A DNA stretch of 64,000 nt from Microbulbifer sediminum (GTDB lineage: Bacteria > Pseudomonadota > Gammaproteobacteria > Pseudomonadales > Cellvibrionaceae), in assembly GCF_021729035.1 (NCBI RefSeq), contig NZ_JAJSAP010000001.1, positions 248,001 to 312,000 of the forward strand, read 5' to 3'. Positions 27,572-36,882 of the stretch are shown here, piece by piece. The notes under the pieces are model-generated. The model had not been told where the DNA came from and ran no database searches. It was given only the letters and a program-made list of their open reading frames with translations. Within the stretch, counting starts at the first letter, position 1. The number at the start of each line of letters is the position of its first letter. A program made the translations under genes and the position numbers.

Positions 27572-27597
27572 AAAAAAGCCCGGCGATGCCGGGCTTT
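27572..27597 (-). terminator. Intrinsic terminator after the prolyl oligopeptidase gene
   Basis: GCCCGGC (27578-27584), loop GAT and GCCGGGC (27588-27594) form a perfect 7-base stem. On the minus strand it is followed by six T, 25 bases beyond the peptidase stop codon. The plus-strand side has only three T. Confidence 0.85.
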
Positions 27598-27621
27598 GGG
27601 AGGGACACTTTAATAGCGAGC

Positions 27622-29787
27622 TCAGTTTGGCAGGGAATTCATCCCCATATTGAACAGGGTGAAGCTGAAGATATCCGCATACTGCTCGATACTCTTTGAA
27701 ACCGGCGTTCCCGCCCCATGACCCGCCTTGGTCTCAATCCGGATCAGCGTCGGGGCAGGCCCGGCCTGCTTGGCCTGTAACTGTGCCGCAAACTTGAAGG
27801 AGTGGGCCGGCACCACGCGGTCGTCGTGATCAGCCGTGGTCACCAGCGTCGCCGGATATTGCACACCCGCTTGCACATTGTGAACCGGGGAGTAACCCTT
27901 CAGGTACTCAAACATCTCCTCACTGTCTTCGGCGGTGCCATAGTCATAGGCCCAACCAGCGCCAGCGGTAAAGGTGTGATAACGCAACATGTCCATCACC
28001 CCTACCGCCGGCAGCGCAACCTGGAACAGGTCGGGGCGCTGGGTCATGACGGCGCCGACCAGCAGGCCACCATTGGAACCACCGCGAACCGCAAGGTAGT
28101 CACTTGAGGTGTACTTGTTCTCAATCAGGAACTCCGCTGCAGCGATAAAGTCGTCGAACACATTCTGCTTCTGCAGTTTCGTGCCCGCCTTGTGCCAGTT
28201 TTTACCGTACTCCCCACCGCCGCGCAGGTTGGGTACTGCGTAGACACCACCCAACTCCAACCAGGCAGCATTGGCAATGCTGAACGATGGGGTCAGGCTG
28301 ATATTGAAGCCGCCGTAGCCGTACAGGATCGTCGGGTTCTTGCCGTCCAGTTCCAGCCCTTTTTTGTGGGTAATCATCATGGGCACCCGGGTGCCGTCCG
28401 CAGAAGTATAGAAAACCTGGGTGGACTCATAGCGATCGCTGTCGAAATCTGCACCGGACTTCCGGTACACAGTGGATTCGCCCTCATCGGCATCCAGCGC
28501 AAAAATCGTGGAAGGCGTCTTGTAATTGGTGAATGAGTAGTAGAGCACGTCGTCTTCGCGCTTGCCGCTAATGGAAGAGGCACTGCCCGGCCCGGGCAAT
28601 TCAATCTCCCGCACACGCTCTCCCTCATAGTCGTACTGGTAGACCTTGGAGAGGGCATCCACCATATATTCGGCAAAGAAATAGCCAGCGCCGGTGGAAG
28701 CAGTCAGCACATTCTCGGTCTCGGGAATAAAATCCACCCAGTTGCCCGGTCCCGGCGCAGACGCATCCACAGTGACCACTTTCTTGTTGGGGGCACCGCG
28801 GTTGGTCACCAGGTAGAGCTTGCTGTCGACATTGTCGATCACGTAGGTATCGGACTCGAAGTCCTCGAGCACTGGCACCAACGGTGCATTTTCTCTGGAC
28901 AAGTCGCGAATAAAGAGGTCATTGCCGGAAGTGGACTTCGCACCGGAGATTACCAGGAAGCGATCATCTTCTGTCACATAGCCCTGTACGTAACGGCGCT
29001 TCTGTTCCGCGCTGCCACCAAACACCAGACGGTCTTCTGACTGGGGCTGGCCCAGCTTGTGGTAGTAGAGCTTGTGCTGGTCTGTTTTGGCGGATAGCTC
29101 ACTCCCCTCCGGCTTGTCATAGCTGGAATAGTAAAACCCCTCATTGCCCTTCCAGGAGATACCGGAAAACTTGACGTCCACCAGCGGCTCTTCAAGTACT
29201 TCCTTGCTCTCGGCATCCATGACAATGATCTTGCGCCAGTCGCTGCCGCCTTCGGAAATAGCATAGGCGGCAATGGAGCCATCTTTGGAGAAGCTCAGGG
29301 TGGAGAGCGAAGTGGTGCCGTCCTCACTGAACTGGTTTGGATCCAGGAAGACTTCCGCCTCGCCATGGCCTTTGCGGCGCCACACCACATACTGATCCTG
29401 CAGGCCGTTATTGCGGTAAAAATAGGTGTAGTCCCCCTCGGTAAAGGGCCGTCCCACTTTTTCGTAATTCCACAGGGACTCCAGGCGCTGCTTCAGTGTC
29501 TCGCGATAAGGGATACTTTCGAGATACTCGAAGGTGACCGCATTTTGGGCCTCAACCCAGGCCCCGGTTTCCTCGCTGCGGTCGTCCTCCAGCCAGCGAT
29601 AGGGATCTGCCACCTCAGTGCCGAAATAGGTATCGATAACTTCCCCCTTCCTGGTTTGCGGGTAAGTAACTTTGGCGACGGCTTGGCCCGCCAGTTCTTC
29701 GCTGTCCATCACCCGTGATTGCTCGGGTGACTCCCCGGAGCAGGCCGCGAGCAAGCCGGCGACAGCCAGTGAGGTAAGCTTTTTCAT
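27622..29787 (-). CDS. Prolyl oligopeptidase family serine peptidase (S9A), lipoprotein
   Basis: The 721-residue protein begins [20 protein letters not shown], a lipoprotein signal with lipobox LAAC, so it should sit in the envelope. Residues about 40-430 form the seven-bladed propeller, and the rest is an alpha/beta hydrolase. Catalytic residues are visible: Ser in [12 protein letters not shown], Asp in [13 protein letters not shown] and His in KAGHGAGTP. The family cleaves short peptides after proline. [13 protein letters not shown] and [14 protein letters not shown] are classical S9A signatures. It is flanked by its own terminator, so it is probably monocistronic. Confidence 0.93.
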   Translation of the reverse strand: MKKLTSLAVAGLLAACSGESPEQSRVMDSEELAGQAVAKVTYPQTRKGEVIDTYFGTEVADPYRWLEDDRSEETGAWVEAQNAVTFEYLESIPYRETLKQRLESLWNYEKVGRPFTEGDYTYFYRNNGLQDQYVVWRRKGHGEAEVFLDPNQFSEDGTTSLSTLSFSKDGSIAAYAISEGGSDWRKIIVMDAESKEVLEEPLVDVKFSGISWKGNEGFYYSSYDKPEGSELSAKTDQHKLYYHKLGQPQSEDRLVFGGSAEQKRRYVQGYVTEDDRFLVISGAKSTSGNDLFIRDLSRENAPLVPVLEDFESDTYVIDNVDSKLYLVTNRGAPNKKVVTVDASAPGPGNWVDFIPETENVLTASTGAGYFFAEYMVDALSKVYQYDYEGERVREIELPGPGSASSISGKREDDVLYYSFTNYKTPSTIFALDADEGESTVYRKSGADFDSDRYESTQVFYTSADGTRVPMMITHKKGLELDGKNPTILYGYGGFNISLTPSFSIANAAWLELGGVYAVPNLRGGGEYGKNWHKAGTKLQKQNVFDDFIAAAEFLIENKYTSSDYLAVRGGSNGGLLVGAVMTQRPDLFQVALPAVGVMDMLRYHTFTAGAGWAYDYGTAEDSEEMFEYLKGYSPVHNVQAGVQYPATLVTTADHDDRVVPAHSFKFAAQLQAKQAGPAPTLIRIETKAGHGAGTPVSKSIEQYADIFSFTLFNMGMNSLPN

Positions 29788-30083
29788 GCGTTGATCTCTT
29801 ATGTGTTCTTATCGGACGTTCCGGCAGCGTCGCGCTACCTGATGCCGCGGCAACATCGTTCACTGCGGCAGCCCTCTAGCAAACAGTTTCCACGTGTAAA
29901 GATCAAGCAAACGGTCAGCGGACCGGGGCTTTATCGGGCAGGTGAGGGTTATTTAGAGTAAAACCCTGCCAAACAGCCTCTTAACCGGATGTTAAGCGGA
30001 GCGGTGACACAGCCTCCGGTGAATTACCCACCGGGCAGGGCGGGAAGCCCACGTGCAAGTCAAATAAAAAGGGCAGGACAAAT
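29788..30083. other. Intergenic region with tandem copies of a terminator flank
   Basis: This stretch holds the promoter region of the S9A peptidase on its left and no convincing gene. Next to the lipA terminator the 16-base string CAAATAAAAAGGGCAG occurs twice (30061-30076 and 30079-30094, 18-base period); only the second copy is part of a hairpin. Confidence 0.55.
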
Positions 30084-30113
30084 AAAAAGGGCAGTGCCCA
30101 CAAGGCACTGCCC
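30084..30113 (-). terminator. Intrinsic terminator of the lipB-lipA unit
   Basis: GGGCAGTGCC (30089-30098), a five-base loop and GGCACTGCCC (30104-30113) form a perfect 10-base stem. On the minus strand TTTTT follows, 27 bases past the lipA stop codon. Confidence 0.9.
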
Positions 30114-30139
30114 TTCGATGCAGCGGGAAAAGCGGGCTC

Positions 30140-31138
30140 TCAGCCCACTTTCTCTCCGTGCGCCTGCTTATCGGCATGATAGGAGGAACGCACCAGCGGT
30201 CCACAGGCCGCATGCTTGAAACCAATCTGCTCAGCATAGCGGCGGTACTCCTCGAACTCGTCGGGATGCACGTAACGCTGAACCGGCAGGTGCTCCTTGC
30301 TGGGTTGCAGGTACTGGCCGATGGTGAGCATATCGATATCGTGCTCACGCATATCATCCAGCACCTGGAAGATTTCCTCTTTTTCCTCACCCAGGCCCAC
30401 CATCAGGCCCGACTTGGTCAGTACATCCGGGCGACGCTTCTTATACTCCTGTAACAGCTTCAGGGACCACTTGTAGTTGGCACCCGGGCGGGACTCGCGA
30501 TACAGGCGCGGCACGGTTTCCAGGTTGTGGTTGAAAACATCCGGCGCCTCGGCTTCCAGGATATCCAGTGCCACATCCATACGTCCACGGAAGTCCGGGG
30601 TAAGGATCTCCACCTGCAGGTCCGGCGAATGCTCGCGCGCCGTGCGGATACAGTCGGCAAAGTGCTGCGCACCGCCATCGCGCAGGTCATCCCGGTCAAC
30701 AGATGTGATCACCACGTAGCGCAGGCTCATCGCGGCGATGGCTTCCGCCAGGTGCTGCGGTTCTTGCGGGTCCAGCGGGTTGGGCTTGCCATGGCCCACA
30801 TCGCAGAAGGGGCAACGGCGGGTGCAGATCTCGCCCATGATCATAAAAGTGGCGGTGCCGCCACTGAAACACTCGTGCAGGTTCGGGCAGCTAGCCTCTT
30901 CACAGACAGTGGCCAGTTTCTGCGAGCGAAGGATCTTCTTGATCCGCTCAACTTCCCTGGAGGCGGGCACTTTCACCCGGATCCAGTCCGGCTTGCGCAG
31001 CACCTGGTCACTGGCAATTACCTTGACCGGGATGCGCTCCACCTTGTCGCCGTCGCGCAGTTTCTCGCCCTGCTTCAGTCGCCGGGTCCGCTTGACCGGT
31101 ACCAGGTCGGGCTTCTCAGGTTTGGAATTGTCAGCCAT
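30140..31138 (-). CDS. lipA: Lipoyl synthase
   Basis: The start is ATG 31138 ([17 protein letters not shown]); a longer open frame running back through lipB is spurious. The 332-residue radical-SAM enzyme inserts two sulfurs into octanoyl groups on lipoate-dependent proteins. It has the auxiliary cluster cysteines [12 protein letters not shown], the radical-SAM cluster [13 protein letters not shown] and the C-terminal RSSYHADKQ element with the conserved Ser ligand. It overlaps the end of lipB by eight bases and is the last gene of the operon. Confidence 0.97.
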   Translation of the reverse strand: MADNSKPEKPDLVPVKRTRRLKQGEKLRDGDKVERIPVKVIASDQVLRKPDWIRVKVPASREVERIKKILRSQKLATVCEEASCPNLHECFSGGTATFMIMGEICTRRCPFCDVGHGKPNPLDPQEPQHLAEAIAAMSLRYVVITSVDRDDLRDGGAQHFADCIRTAREHSPDLQVEILTPDFRGRMDVALDILEAEAPDVFNHNLETVPRLYRESRPGANYKWSLKLLQEYKKRRPDVLTKSGLMVGLGEEKEEIFQVLDDMREHDIDMLTIGQYLQPSKEHLPVQRYVHPDEFEEYRRYAEQIGFKHAACGPLVRSSYHADKQAHGEKVG

Positions 31139-31847
31139 TGCTCGTTTCCTGCTCCTCTTTACCCTTTTCAGGGGCGCTTGCACGCGCAAAAATTTGCTCG
31201 TCCACCGGTTGCCAGTCGGCCTCCGGCAGCGACAGTGCACGAAGCAGTTCGCGCACGAAAATGTCCGCCACCTGCGACCAGGCAGGCGTCGGTTGAACCA
31301 GTTCGGCCATCTGTACCATCTGCATGCCCGCGTAACCGCAAGGGTTGATCCGCAGGAACGGGGCCAGGTCCATATCGATATTGATGGCGATCCCGTGAAA
31401 GCTGCAACCACGACGCACCCGCAGCCCGATCGAGGCGATCTTGCTGCCGGCCCGCGGACCATCGGAGAGGTAGACACCTGGCGCATCGGCCCGGGGCGCC
31501 GCCGCAATACCGTATTCGGCCAGCATGGCGACCGTCGCCTGCTCCAGGCCCGAGACCAGGTCCCGCACCCCCACTTTGATCCGCCGCAGGTCCAGCAGCG
31601 GATAGACCACCAGCTGCCCCGGGCCGTGGTAGGTCACCTGCCCCCCGCGGTCCACCTGCACCACAGGGATATCGCCTGTATTGAGCAGGTGCTCGGCCTT
31701 GCCCGCCTGGCCCTGGGTGAATACCGGCTCGTGCTCGACACACCAGATCTGGTCCGCGCTGTGCTCATCGCGGCAGTCGGTATAGCGGGACATTGCTTGC
31801 CAGACGGACTCGTAGTCACGACGGCCGAGGTTACATACCCTGGTCAT
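31131..31847 (-). CDS. lipB: Octanoyl-ACP:protein transferase
   Basis: The 238-residue protein moves octanoate from acyl carrier protein to lipoyl domains, the first step of lipoate assembly completed by LipA. It carries the signature [20 protein letters not shown], the catalytic Lys in [11 protein letters not shown] and the catalytic Cys in [10 protein letters not shown]. The ATG overlaps the stop of ybeD in a TAATG arrangement, and its own stop lies inside lipA, so the three genes are tightly coupled. The C-terminal 25 residues are acidic and variable. Confidence 0.96.
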   Translation of the reverse strand: MTRVCNLGRRDYESVWQAMSRYTDCRDEHSADQIWCVEHEPVFTQGQAGKAEHLLNTGDIPVVQVDRGGQVTYHGPGQLVVYPLLDLRRIKVGVRDLVSGLEQATVAMLAEYGIAAAPRADAPGVYLSDGPRAGSKIASIGLRVRRGCSFHGIAINIDMDLAPFLRINPCGYAGMQMVQMAELVQPTPAWSQVADIFVRELLRALSLPEADWQPVDEQIFARASAPEKGKEEQETSNG

Positions 31848-32128
31848 TACATCACCATATGGACCGACGGATGGGCCTTCAGCTCATCGAACAGGGCCTG
31901 CAACTGGGGCTCCCCGGTGGCAAGGATATAGAAAGTCATGGAGGTAAAGCGGCCGTTGCGGCTCTCCCGCAGCGTGATGCGCTCCTCATCGAGGCCCGGG
32001 GCGTGGCGACGCATCACCTCTAGTACGAACTCGTGCGTCTGGTCATCGGAGTCCCGGACCACCTTGACCAGATAGTCTTCACAGGGAAACTCGATTTTCG
32101 GGGGCTGCTGGTTTGGATCTTGACTCAT
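31847..32128 (-). CDS. ybeD: YbeD/DUF493 family protein
   Basis: The 93-residue cytoplasmic protein begins [20 protein letters not shown] and has the YbeD core [20 protein letters not shown]. YbeD has a fold like the regulatory domain of amino-acid-binding proteins; its role is unsettled, though its position before lipB is conserved. Its stop codon shares one base with the lipB start. No terminator separates it from dacA upstream, but a 215-base gap suggests a separate promoter. Confidence 0.92.
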   Translation of the reverse strand: MSQDPNQQPPKIEFPCEDYLVKVVRDSDDQTHEFVLEVMRRHAPGLDEERITLRESRNGRFTSMTFYILATGEPQLQALFDELKAHPSVHMVM

Positions 32129-32343
32129 TCCACTCTCTCCCGGCCACTCAATTGCACATTAAATAAACACAGCAGTGACCGGGCGGCGATTATACAGCCC
32201 CGGCGGTTGAGTGGACAGGGATCACAGATATTGGCGGGAACCGCACAGTCGGCGGCGAGAATGTCACCGGGAACGGCGGACTCTCTACTCCTGCCCGCCG
32301 AATCCGGCCGCACCCCGGACGGGTGCGGGATCTGGGCAAATGA

Positions 32344-33504
32344 CTAGAAGAAGCTCATCACGAAGCGTTTCAGGGCATCCCACATACGCTTGAAGAAACC
32401 GGCCTGTTCCACTTCCTCAGCGGCCACCGCACGCACTTCCGCGACGGTTTCCCCATCAAGGGTCACAACCACCTTGCCCAGCGGCTGGCCTTTCTGGATC
32501 GGGGCCTCGAGCTCGCCGTCGATAATCAGGTCAGCCTTGATGCTCTCCTCACCACCGCGGGGAATGGTAACAAACACGTCGCTCTCCACAGCGATGCCCA
32601 CCTGCGGCTCCTTACCGCCCCAGACTCGCTCACTCTGCAGGACATCTTCGGCACTGTATACCTTGTGCGTCTGATAGTAGCGGAAACCATACGCCAGCAG
32701 CTTCTGGGATTCGGCGGCACGCTTGTCATCACTATCAGTACCCAGTACCACGGAAATCAGGCGCATACCACGCTTCTGCGCAGATGCCACCAGGCAGAAA
32801 CCCGCAGCTTCCGTGTGACCGGTCTTGATACCGTCAACCGAGTTGTCCCGCCACAACAGGCGGTTGCGGTTGGGCTGGTTAATCCCGGCGTAGCTGAAGT
32901 ACTTCTCGGAATAGAGCTGGTAGTGCTGGGGATGATCATTGATCAACGCCCGCGCCAGGGTCGCCAGGTCGCGCGCGGTGGTCATATGTCCCTCTGCCGG
33001 CCAGCCGGTGGCGTTCTTGAAGTGGGTGTCGCGCATGCCCAGCAGCTCGGCCTGCTGGTTCATGACTTCCGCAAACACTTCCTCGCTGCCGGATACGTAC
33101 TCCGCCAGGGCAATACTCGCGTCATTCCCGGACTGGATGATGACGCCGCGCAACAGGTCGATCACCGGCACCTTGTCACCAACCTTGACGAACATCTTGG
33201 AGCCACCTTTCTTCCAGGCTTTTTCCGAGATGGGTACCAGGTCGGTCTCCTTGATGCTGCCTTTCTCGATCTCCTCCGATACGATGTAGGCAGTCATCAT
33301 CTTGGTCAGGCTGGCCGGCGGCACCTGCTTGTCCGCATTGTGCTCTACCAGCACCTGGCCGGTATGGGCATCAATCAGCAGGTAAGCGGTTGCAGCCAGC
33401 TGCGGCGGCGCGGGAATCAGCGGCTGTTCAGCGAGAGCAACGCCGGTGGTCAACATCAGAAGCAGGCAGGCAAAAAGGCGTTTAAGCATGGCTGAAAGTC
33501 TCAT
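32344..33504 (-). CDS. dacA: D-alanyl-D-alanine carboxypeptidase, PBP5 type
   Basis: The 386-residue protein has a signal peptide (cleaved near VALAEQP, residue 26). It carries the three active-site motifs of the S11 family: SLTK near residue 65 (nucleophile Ser), SGN in IIQSGNDASIAL and KTG in DGIKTGHTEAAGF. The C-terminal domain ends in the amphipathic helix FKRMWDALKRFVMSFF that anchors PBP5 proteins to the inner membrane. It removes the terminal D-Ala from peptidoglycan pentapeptides. GAGGAAT stands before the ATG. It lies in the conserved wall block between rlpA and ybeD. Confidence 0.95.
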   Translation of the reverse strand: MRLSAMLKRLFACLLLMLTTGVALAEQPLIPAPPQLAATAYLLIDAHTGQVLVEHNADKQVPPASLTKMMTAYIVSEEIEKGSIKETDLVPISEKAWKKGGSKMFVKVGDKVPVIDLLRGVIIQSGNDASIALAEYVSGSEEVFAEVMNQQAELLGMRDTHFKNATGWPAEGHMTTARDLATLARALINDHPQHYQLYSEKYFSYAGINQPNRNRLLWRDNSVDGIKTGHTEAAGFCLVASAQKRGMRLISVVLGTDSDDKRAAESQKLLAYGFRYYQTHKVYSAEDVLQSERVWGGKEPQVGIAVESDVFVTIPRGGEESIKADLIIDGELEAPIQKGQPLGKVVVTLDGETVAEVRAVAAEEVEQAGFFKRMWDALKRFVMSFF

Positions 33505-33593
33505 TATTCCTCATGTCAGTTTGATATCCATCCGAATCGGGCCGTATACCCGGCCCGGCTGAACGCCGTGGGCGACAAATATGGCCGCGCCAC

Positions 33594-34475
33594 TCAGTCA
33601 TATACGACCTGGGGGGTGCCGAGGCGATTTTCCTCTACCGACTCACGCAGGGCCACCAGCGCCCGCTGCTGGGCAATTGGCCCAATACGCACGCGATACA
33701 GCGTCTTCCCCTGGGCCTGAACCGGGCTGACCGATACAGGATAGTCGACCACGGCCGATACTTGCCCGCGAATGCGCTTGGCCTGGGAGGCATCACTGAA
33801 TGCCCCCACTTGCAGGAAAGTATTCTCGGGCAGTTTGAAGCTGGCGTCCTGCGCCAGGGCTTCCCTGGCGGCGACATCTTTTTCCCGCACCAGCGTATCG
33901 CTCGCAGAAGGCAGCGTCTCTGGATCGATCGCCACCACTTCCACCCGGGCCACGCCCTTGTCGATGTAACCCAGTTTCTGTGCTGCGGTGTAACTCAGGT
34001 CAATCAGCCGTCCCGGCACAAATGGCCCGCGATCGTTGACCCGCACAATAACACTGCGTCCATTTTCCAGGTTCGTCACCTTGGCGTAACTGGGCAGCGG
34101 CAGGGTCTTGTGTGCCGCGGACATGGCGTACATATTGTACACCTCACCATTGGCGGTACGACGGCCGTGGAACTTGGTGCCATACCAGGAAGCGTGGCCA
34201 CGCTCACTGTAGCCCTTGACGCCCTGGAGGACGCTGTATCTCACACCGTTTACAACGTAAGGGGATTTATTACCCGCCTTGCCGATGGGCTCCTTCACCG
34301 GTGTGGGCTCCGGCGTCGCCAGCATATTCACCGGCCGCAGCGGGCCGCTGTCCTTGATCGTGTCCGGTGCCGGCCCCTGTGTCGGCTTGCGCGCCGATTT
34401 GTGGGCCTGATGACTGCAGGCCACAACCGCCAGCGCGGCAATGGTTATTGCAATTCGCGAATAATTAACAAACAT
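33594..34475 (-). CDS. rlpA: RlpA septal-ring lipoprotein / lytic transglycosylase
   Basis: The 293-residue protein starts with a lipoprotein signal (AALAVVACSHQ, lipidated Cys near residue 20). A double-psi beta-barrel domain follows (about residues 85-190), containing GHASWYGTKFHGRRTANGE, KVTNLENGRSVIVRVNDRGP and the catalytic-type Asp. The C-terminal 75 residues form a SPOR domain (TFLQVGAFSDASQAKRIRGQ) that binds denuded glycan at the septum. In Pseudomonas RlpA cleaves naked glycan strands and helps daughter cells separate. Location after mltB is conserved. Confidence 0.94.
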   Translation of the reverse strand: MFVNYSRIAITIAALAVVACSHQAHKSARKPTQGPAPDTIKDSGPLRPVNMLATPEPTPVKEPIGKAGNKSPYVVNGVRYSVLQGVKGYSERGHASWYGTKFHGRRTANGEVYNMYAMSAAHKTLPLPSYAKVTNLENGRSVIVRVNDRGPFVPGRLIDLSYTAAQKLGYIDKGVARVEVVAIDPETLPSASDTLVREKDVAAREALAQDASFKLPENTFLQVGAFSDASQAKRIRGQVSAVVDYPVSVSPVQAQGKTLYRVRIGPIAQQRALVALRESVEENRLGTPQVVYD

Positions 34476-34657
34476 GGTCCCCCCGTTACGGTGCCCAACC
34501 GCACACCCCGCTACTTATAGGTTTGAAAGCAAAGAAGAAAATCAGCTTTGATTGATTCTTATTCAGACAATTGGTTCACTTGCCAGCGCATTTATCCCGC
34601 CCACCCGGCTTGGCCAAGCCAGGCGTAACGGGCTGCGGGACAGTAGCCCCGGCGCAA

Positions 34658-35668
34658 TCAGGAACGCCCGCCGCGTGCCTTGACGATCTCCTGCGCCAGG
34701 TCGTAGGCGGCCATCGCGTACAGGCGGCTGCGATTGTAGCGTGTTATGACGTAAAAGTTTTTGAGGCCGATCCAGTATTGCTTGCCTTGCTCGGTCTGCA
34801 GCGAAAAAACATTGGCCGCCATGTCATCCCGCACCTGGGTAGTGGCCGGGAACCCCTTCTCCGCCAACTGGCCGACGGTCCAGTTGGGGTCCAGCGAGTC
34901 ATTGACGATGGTCATGTCCGCGTTGGGACGCGGGTTAGCCAGCACCGTCACCGGCTCCCGGGGCAACCAGCCGTGCCGGGCCAGGTAGTTCGCCACACTG
35001 CCGATGGCATCTTCGGTATCGCGCCAGATATCCACTGCCCCGTCACCGTTGAAATCCACCGCATAGGCACGGTAGCTGGATGGCATGAACTGCCCGAAGC
35101 CCATCGCGCCGGCGTAGGAGCCCTTGAGCTCGCGGGGATCCATATTCTGGTCGCGGGTCAGTAGCAGGAAATTCTCCAGCTCCTTGGTGAAGAACTTGGA
35201 GCGACGCGGATAGTTGAAGGCGAGCGTCGCCAGGGCATCCAGTACACGATATCCGCCCATATTGCCGCCATAGCGGGTCTCGATACCGATAATCGCGACG
35301 ATCATCTCCGCCGGCACACCGTAGCGCTTTTCCGCCTCGGCCAGTGCACCGGCATTCTTATCCCAGAAATCCACGCCGCCGCTGATACTGCGCGGCGTGA
35401 CAAAGAGCTTGCGGTATTCGTACCAGGGCTTGGCCTTTTCCGCCGGGCGCTTGATCGCCTTGAGAATCGAGTCCTTGCGCTTGGCCTCGCGCATCAGCTG
35501 GGACAGTTCCTCGCGGTCAAAATCGTGTTCGGACACCATATACTCGACAAAAGCCTGGGCCTCCGGGTTATCCGCATGGCCGGGCTCCTGCGCACATGCG
35601 GCGAGCACCAGGCCCATCCCTGCCAGTAATCCTGTGGTCCACTTCAAAACAGCCGCTCCTGTTCTCAT
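34658..35668 (-). CDS. mltB: Membrane-bound lytic murein transglycosylase B
   Basis: The start is ATG 35668 (MRTGAAVLKWTTGLLAGMG), which gives a lipoprotein signal with lipobox LAAC; the longer frame to 35737 would bury it. The 336-residue protein is a GH103 lytic transglycosylase: EMIVAIIGIETRYGGNMGGY contains the catalytic Glu, and SYAGAMGFGQFMPSSYRAYA is the substrate-groove signature. It cuts peptidoglycan glycan strands with formation of anhydro-MurNAc. It follows rodA by 68 bases. Confidence 0.94.
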   Translation of the reverse strand: MRTGAAVLKWTTGLLAGMGLVLAACAQEPGHADNPEAQAFVEYMVSEHDFDREELSQLMREAKRKDSILKAIKRPAEKAKPWYEYRKLFVTPRSISGGVDFWDKNAGALAEAEKRYGVPAEMIVAIIGIETRYGGNMGGYRVLDALATLAFNYPRRSKFFTKELENFLLLTRDQNMDPRELKGSYAGAMGFGQFMPSSYRAYAVDFNGDGAVDIWRDTEDAIGSVANYLARHGWLPREPVTVLANPRPNADMTIVNDSLDPNWTVGQLAEKGFPATTQVRDDMAANVFSLQTEQGKQYWIGLKNFYVITRYNRSRLYAMAAYDLAQEIVKARGGRS

Positions 35669-35736
35669 ATAGTGCTTCTCTACTTCCAAGTTCTTATTTG
35701 ATTCAGCAGGCCACCCGATGATGGCCGCTGACGGCA

Positions 35737-36882
35737 CTAAAACGACACCCGCCGCCTTTCCGTGCCTATGGCCATGAGGATACCGAAGCCCGCCATCAGC
35801 GTGATGACAGAGGTGCCACCGTAACTCACCAATGGCAGGGGAACCCCCACCACCGGGAGCAATCCGGTCACCATGCCGATATTCACAAATACATAGACAA
35901 AGAAAGTCAGCGTAATACTCCCCGCCAACAATCGCCCGAATACATCCTGGGCCATAAAACTAATATAGATCCCCCGGGCAATGATCAGGACATACAGTAA
36001 AAGGAGCAGCAATGCACCACGCATGCCCCACTCCTCGGACAGCACCGCGATGATGAAATCGGTGTGGCTCTCGGGTAGGAAATCCAGTTGCGACTGCGTT
36101 CCCTGCATGTAGCCCTTGCCATAAAGGCCACCGGACCCGATCGCGGCCTTGGACTGGAAAATGTTCCAGCCGGCGCCGAGTCGGTCCGCATCCGGGTTGA
36201 GCAGGGTGAGAATACGCTGGCGCTGGTAATCCCGCAGCCCCCACAGCCAGATCGGCCAGGCTGCAACCAGCAACGCCAGCAGGGCGCCGCCGATCATGCG
36301 CCAGCCGAGGCCCGCCAGGTAGAGCGCAAACACCCCGGAAGCGGCAATCAGGATCGCAGTACCCAGGTCCGGCTGCTGCACAATTAACACCGCGGGAATC
36401 GCCGCAATCGCCAGGGCGCCGGCAATGCTGACCAATGACGGGGGCAGCGTGCGTTTGTGCAGGAACGCCGCCACGGACATTGGCACCGCCAGTTTGAGCG
36501 CCTCCGAGGGCTGGAAGCGGAAGCCGCCGATTTCAAGCCAGCGCTGCGCGCCCTTGGCCCCCACCCCGATAAAAAGCACCGACACCAGAAGGCAGCAGCC
36601 GACGACATAGAGCCAGGGTGACCAGCGCCGGTACATATCCGGCGGAATCTGCGCGGCCACGAGCATGCCCACGAAGGCAATACCCATAAAGATCGCCTGC
36701 CGGCGCACATGGTGAAACTCCCCTCCCGAGGCGCTGTACAACACCACCAGGCCGGTCCCGCACAGGATGATCAGCAACACCAGCAGCGGCACATCGATAT
36801 GCCACCGCCGCGACAGGCTCACCGGCCGGCTGAGGCTGCTGTGGGAATCCGGCAGGCGGTGCATGAAATCACGACTAGCCAC
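35737..36882 (-). CDS. rodA: Rod-shape SEDS glycosyltransferase RodA
   Basis: The 381-residue protein has about ten membrane helices and the SEDS-family signatures: LRDYQRQRILTLLNPDADRL, QSKAAIGSGGLYGKGYMQGT and LPESHTDFIIAVLSEEWG, plus a C-terminal VPLPLVSYGGTSVITLM. RodA polymerises lipid II into glycan strands during side-wall growth together with PBP2. Its start overlaps the end of mrdA by eight bases, which fits an obligate pair. The first 24 residues before the first helix are basic and cytoplasmic. Confidence 0.96.
   Translation of the reverse strand: MASRDFMHRLPDSHSSLSRPVSLSRRWHIDVPLLVLLIILCGTGLVVLYSASGGEFHHVRRQAIFMGIAFVGMLVAAQIPPDMYRRWSPWLYVVGCCLLVSVLFIGVGAKGAQRWLEIGGFRFQPSEALKLAVPMSVAAFLHKRTLPPSLVSIAGALAIAAIPAVLIVQQPDLGTAILIAASGVFALYLAGLGWRMIGGALLALLVAAWPIWLWGLRDYQRQRILTLLNPDADRLGAGWNIFQSKAAIGSGGLYGKGYMQGTQSQLDFLPESHTDFIIAVLSEEWGMRGALLLLLLYVLIIARGIYISFMAQDVFGRLLAGSITLTFFVYVFVNIGMVTGLLPVVGVPLPLVSYGGTSVITLMAGFGILMAIGTERRRVSF

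Noticed and set aside
31139-31507. N-terminal extension of LipA
   Set aside because: It would run through lipB in another frame; the ATG at 31138 gives the normal LipA length and start.
33541-33562. GGGCCGTATACCCGGCCC hairpin between rlpA and dacA as a terminator
   Set aside because: The stem is imperfect and has no T-tract, and the genes around it form a conserved same-strand block.
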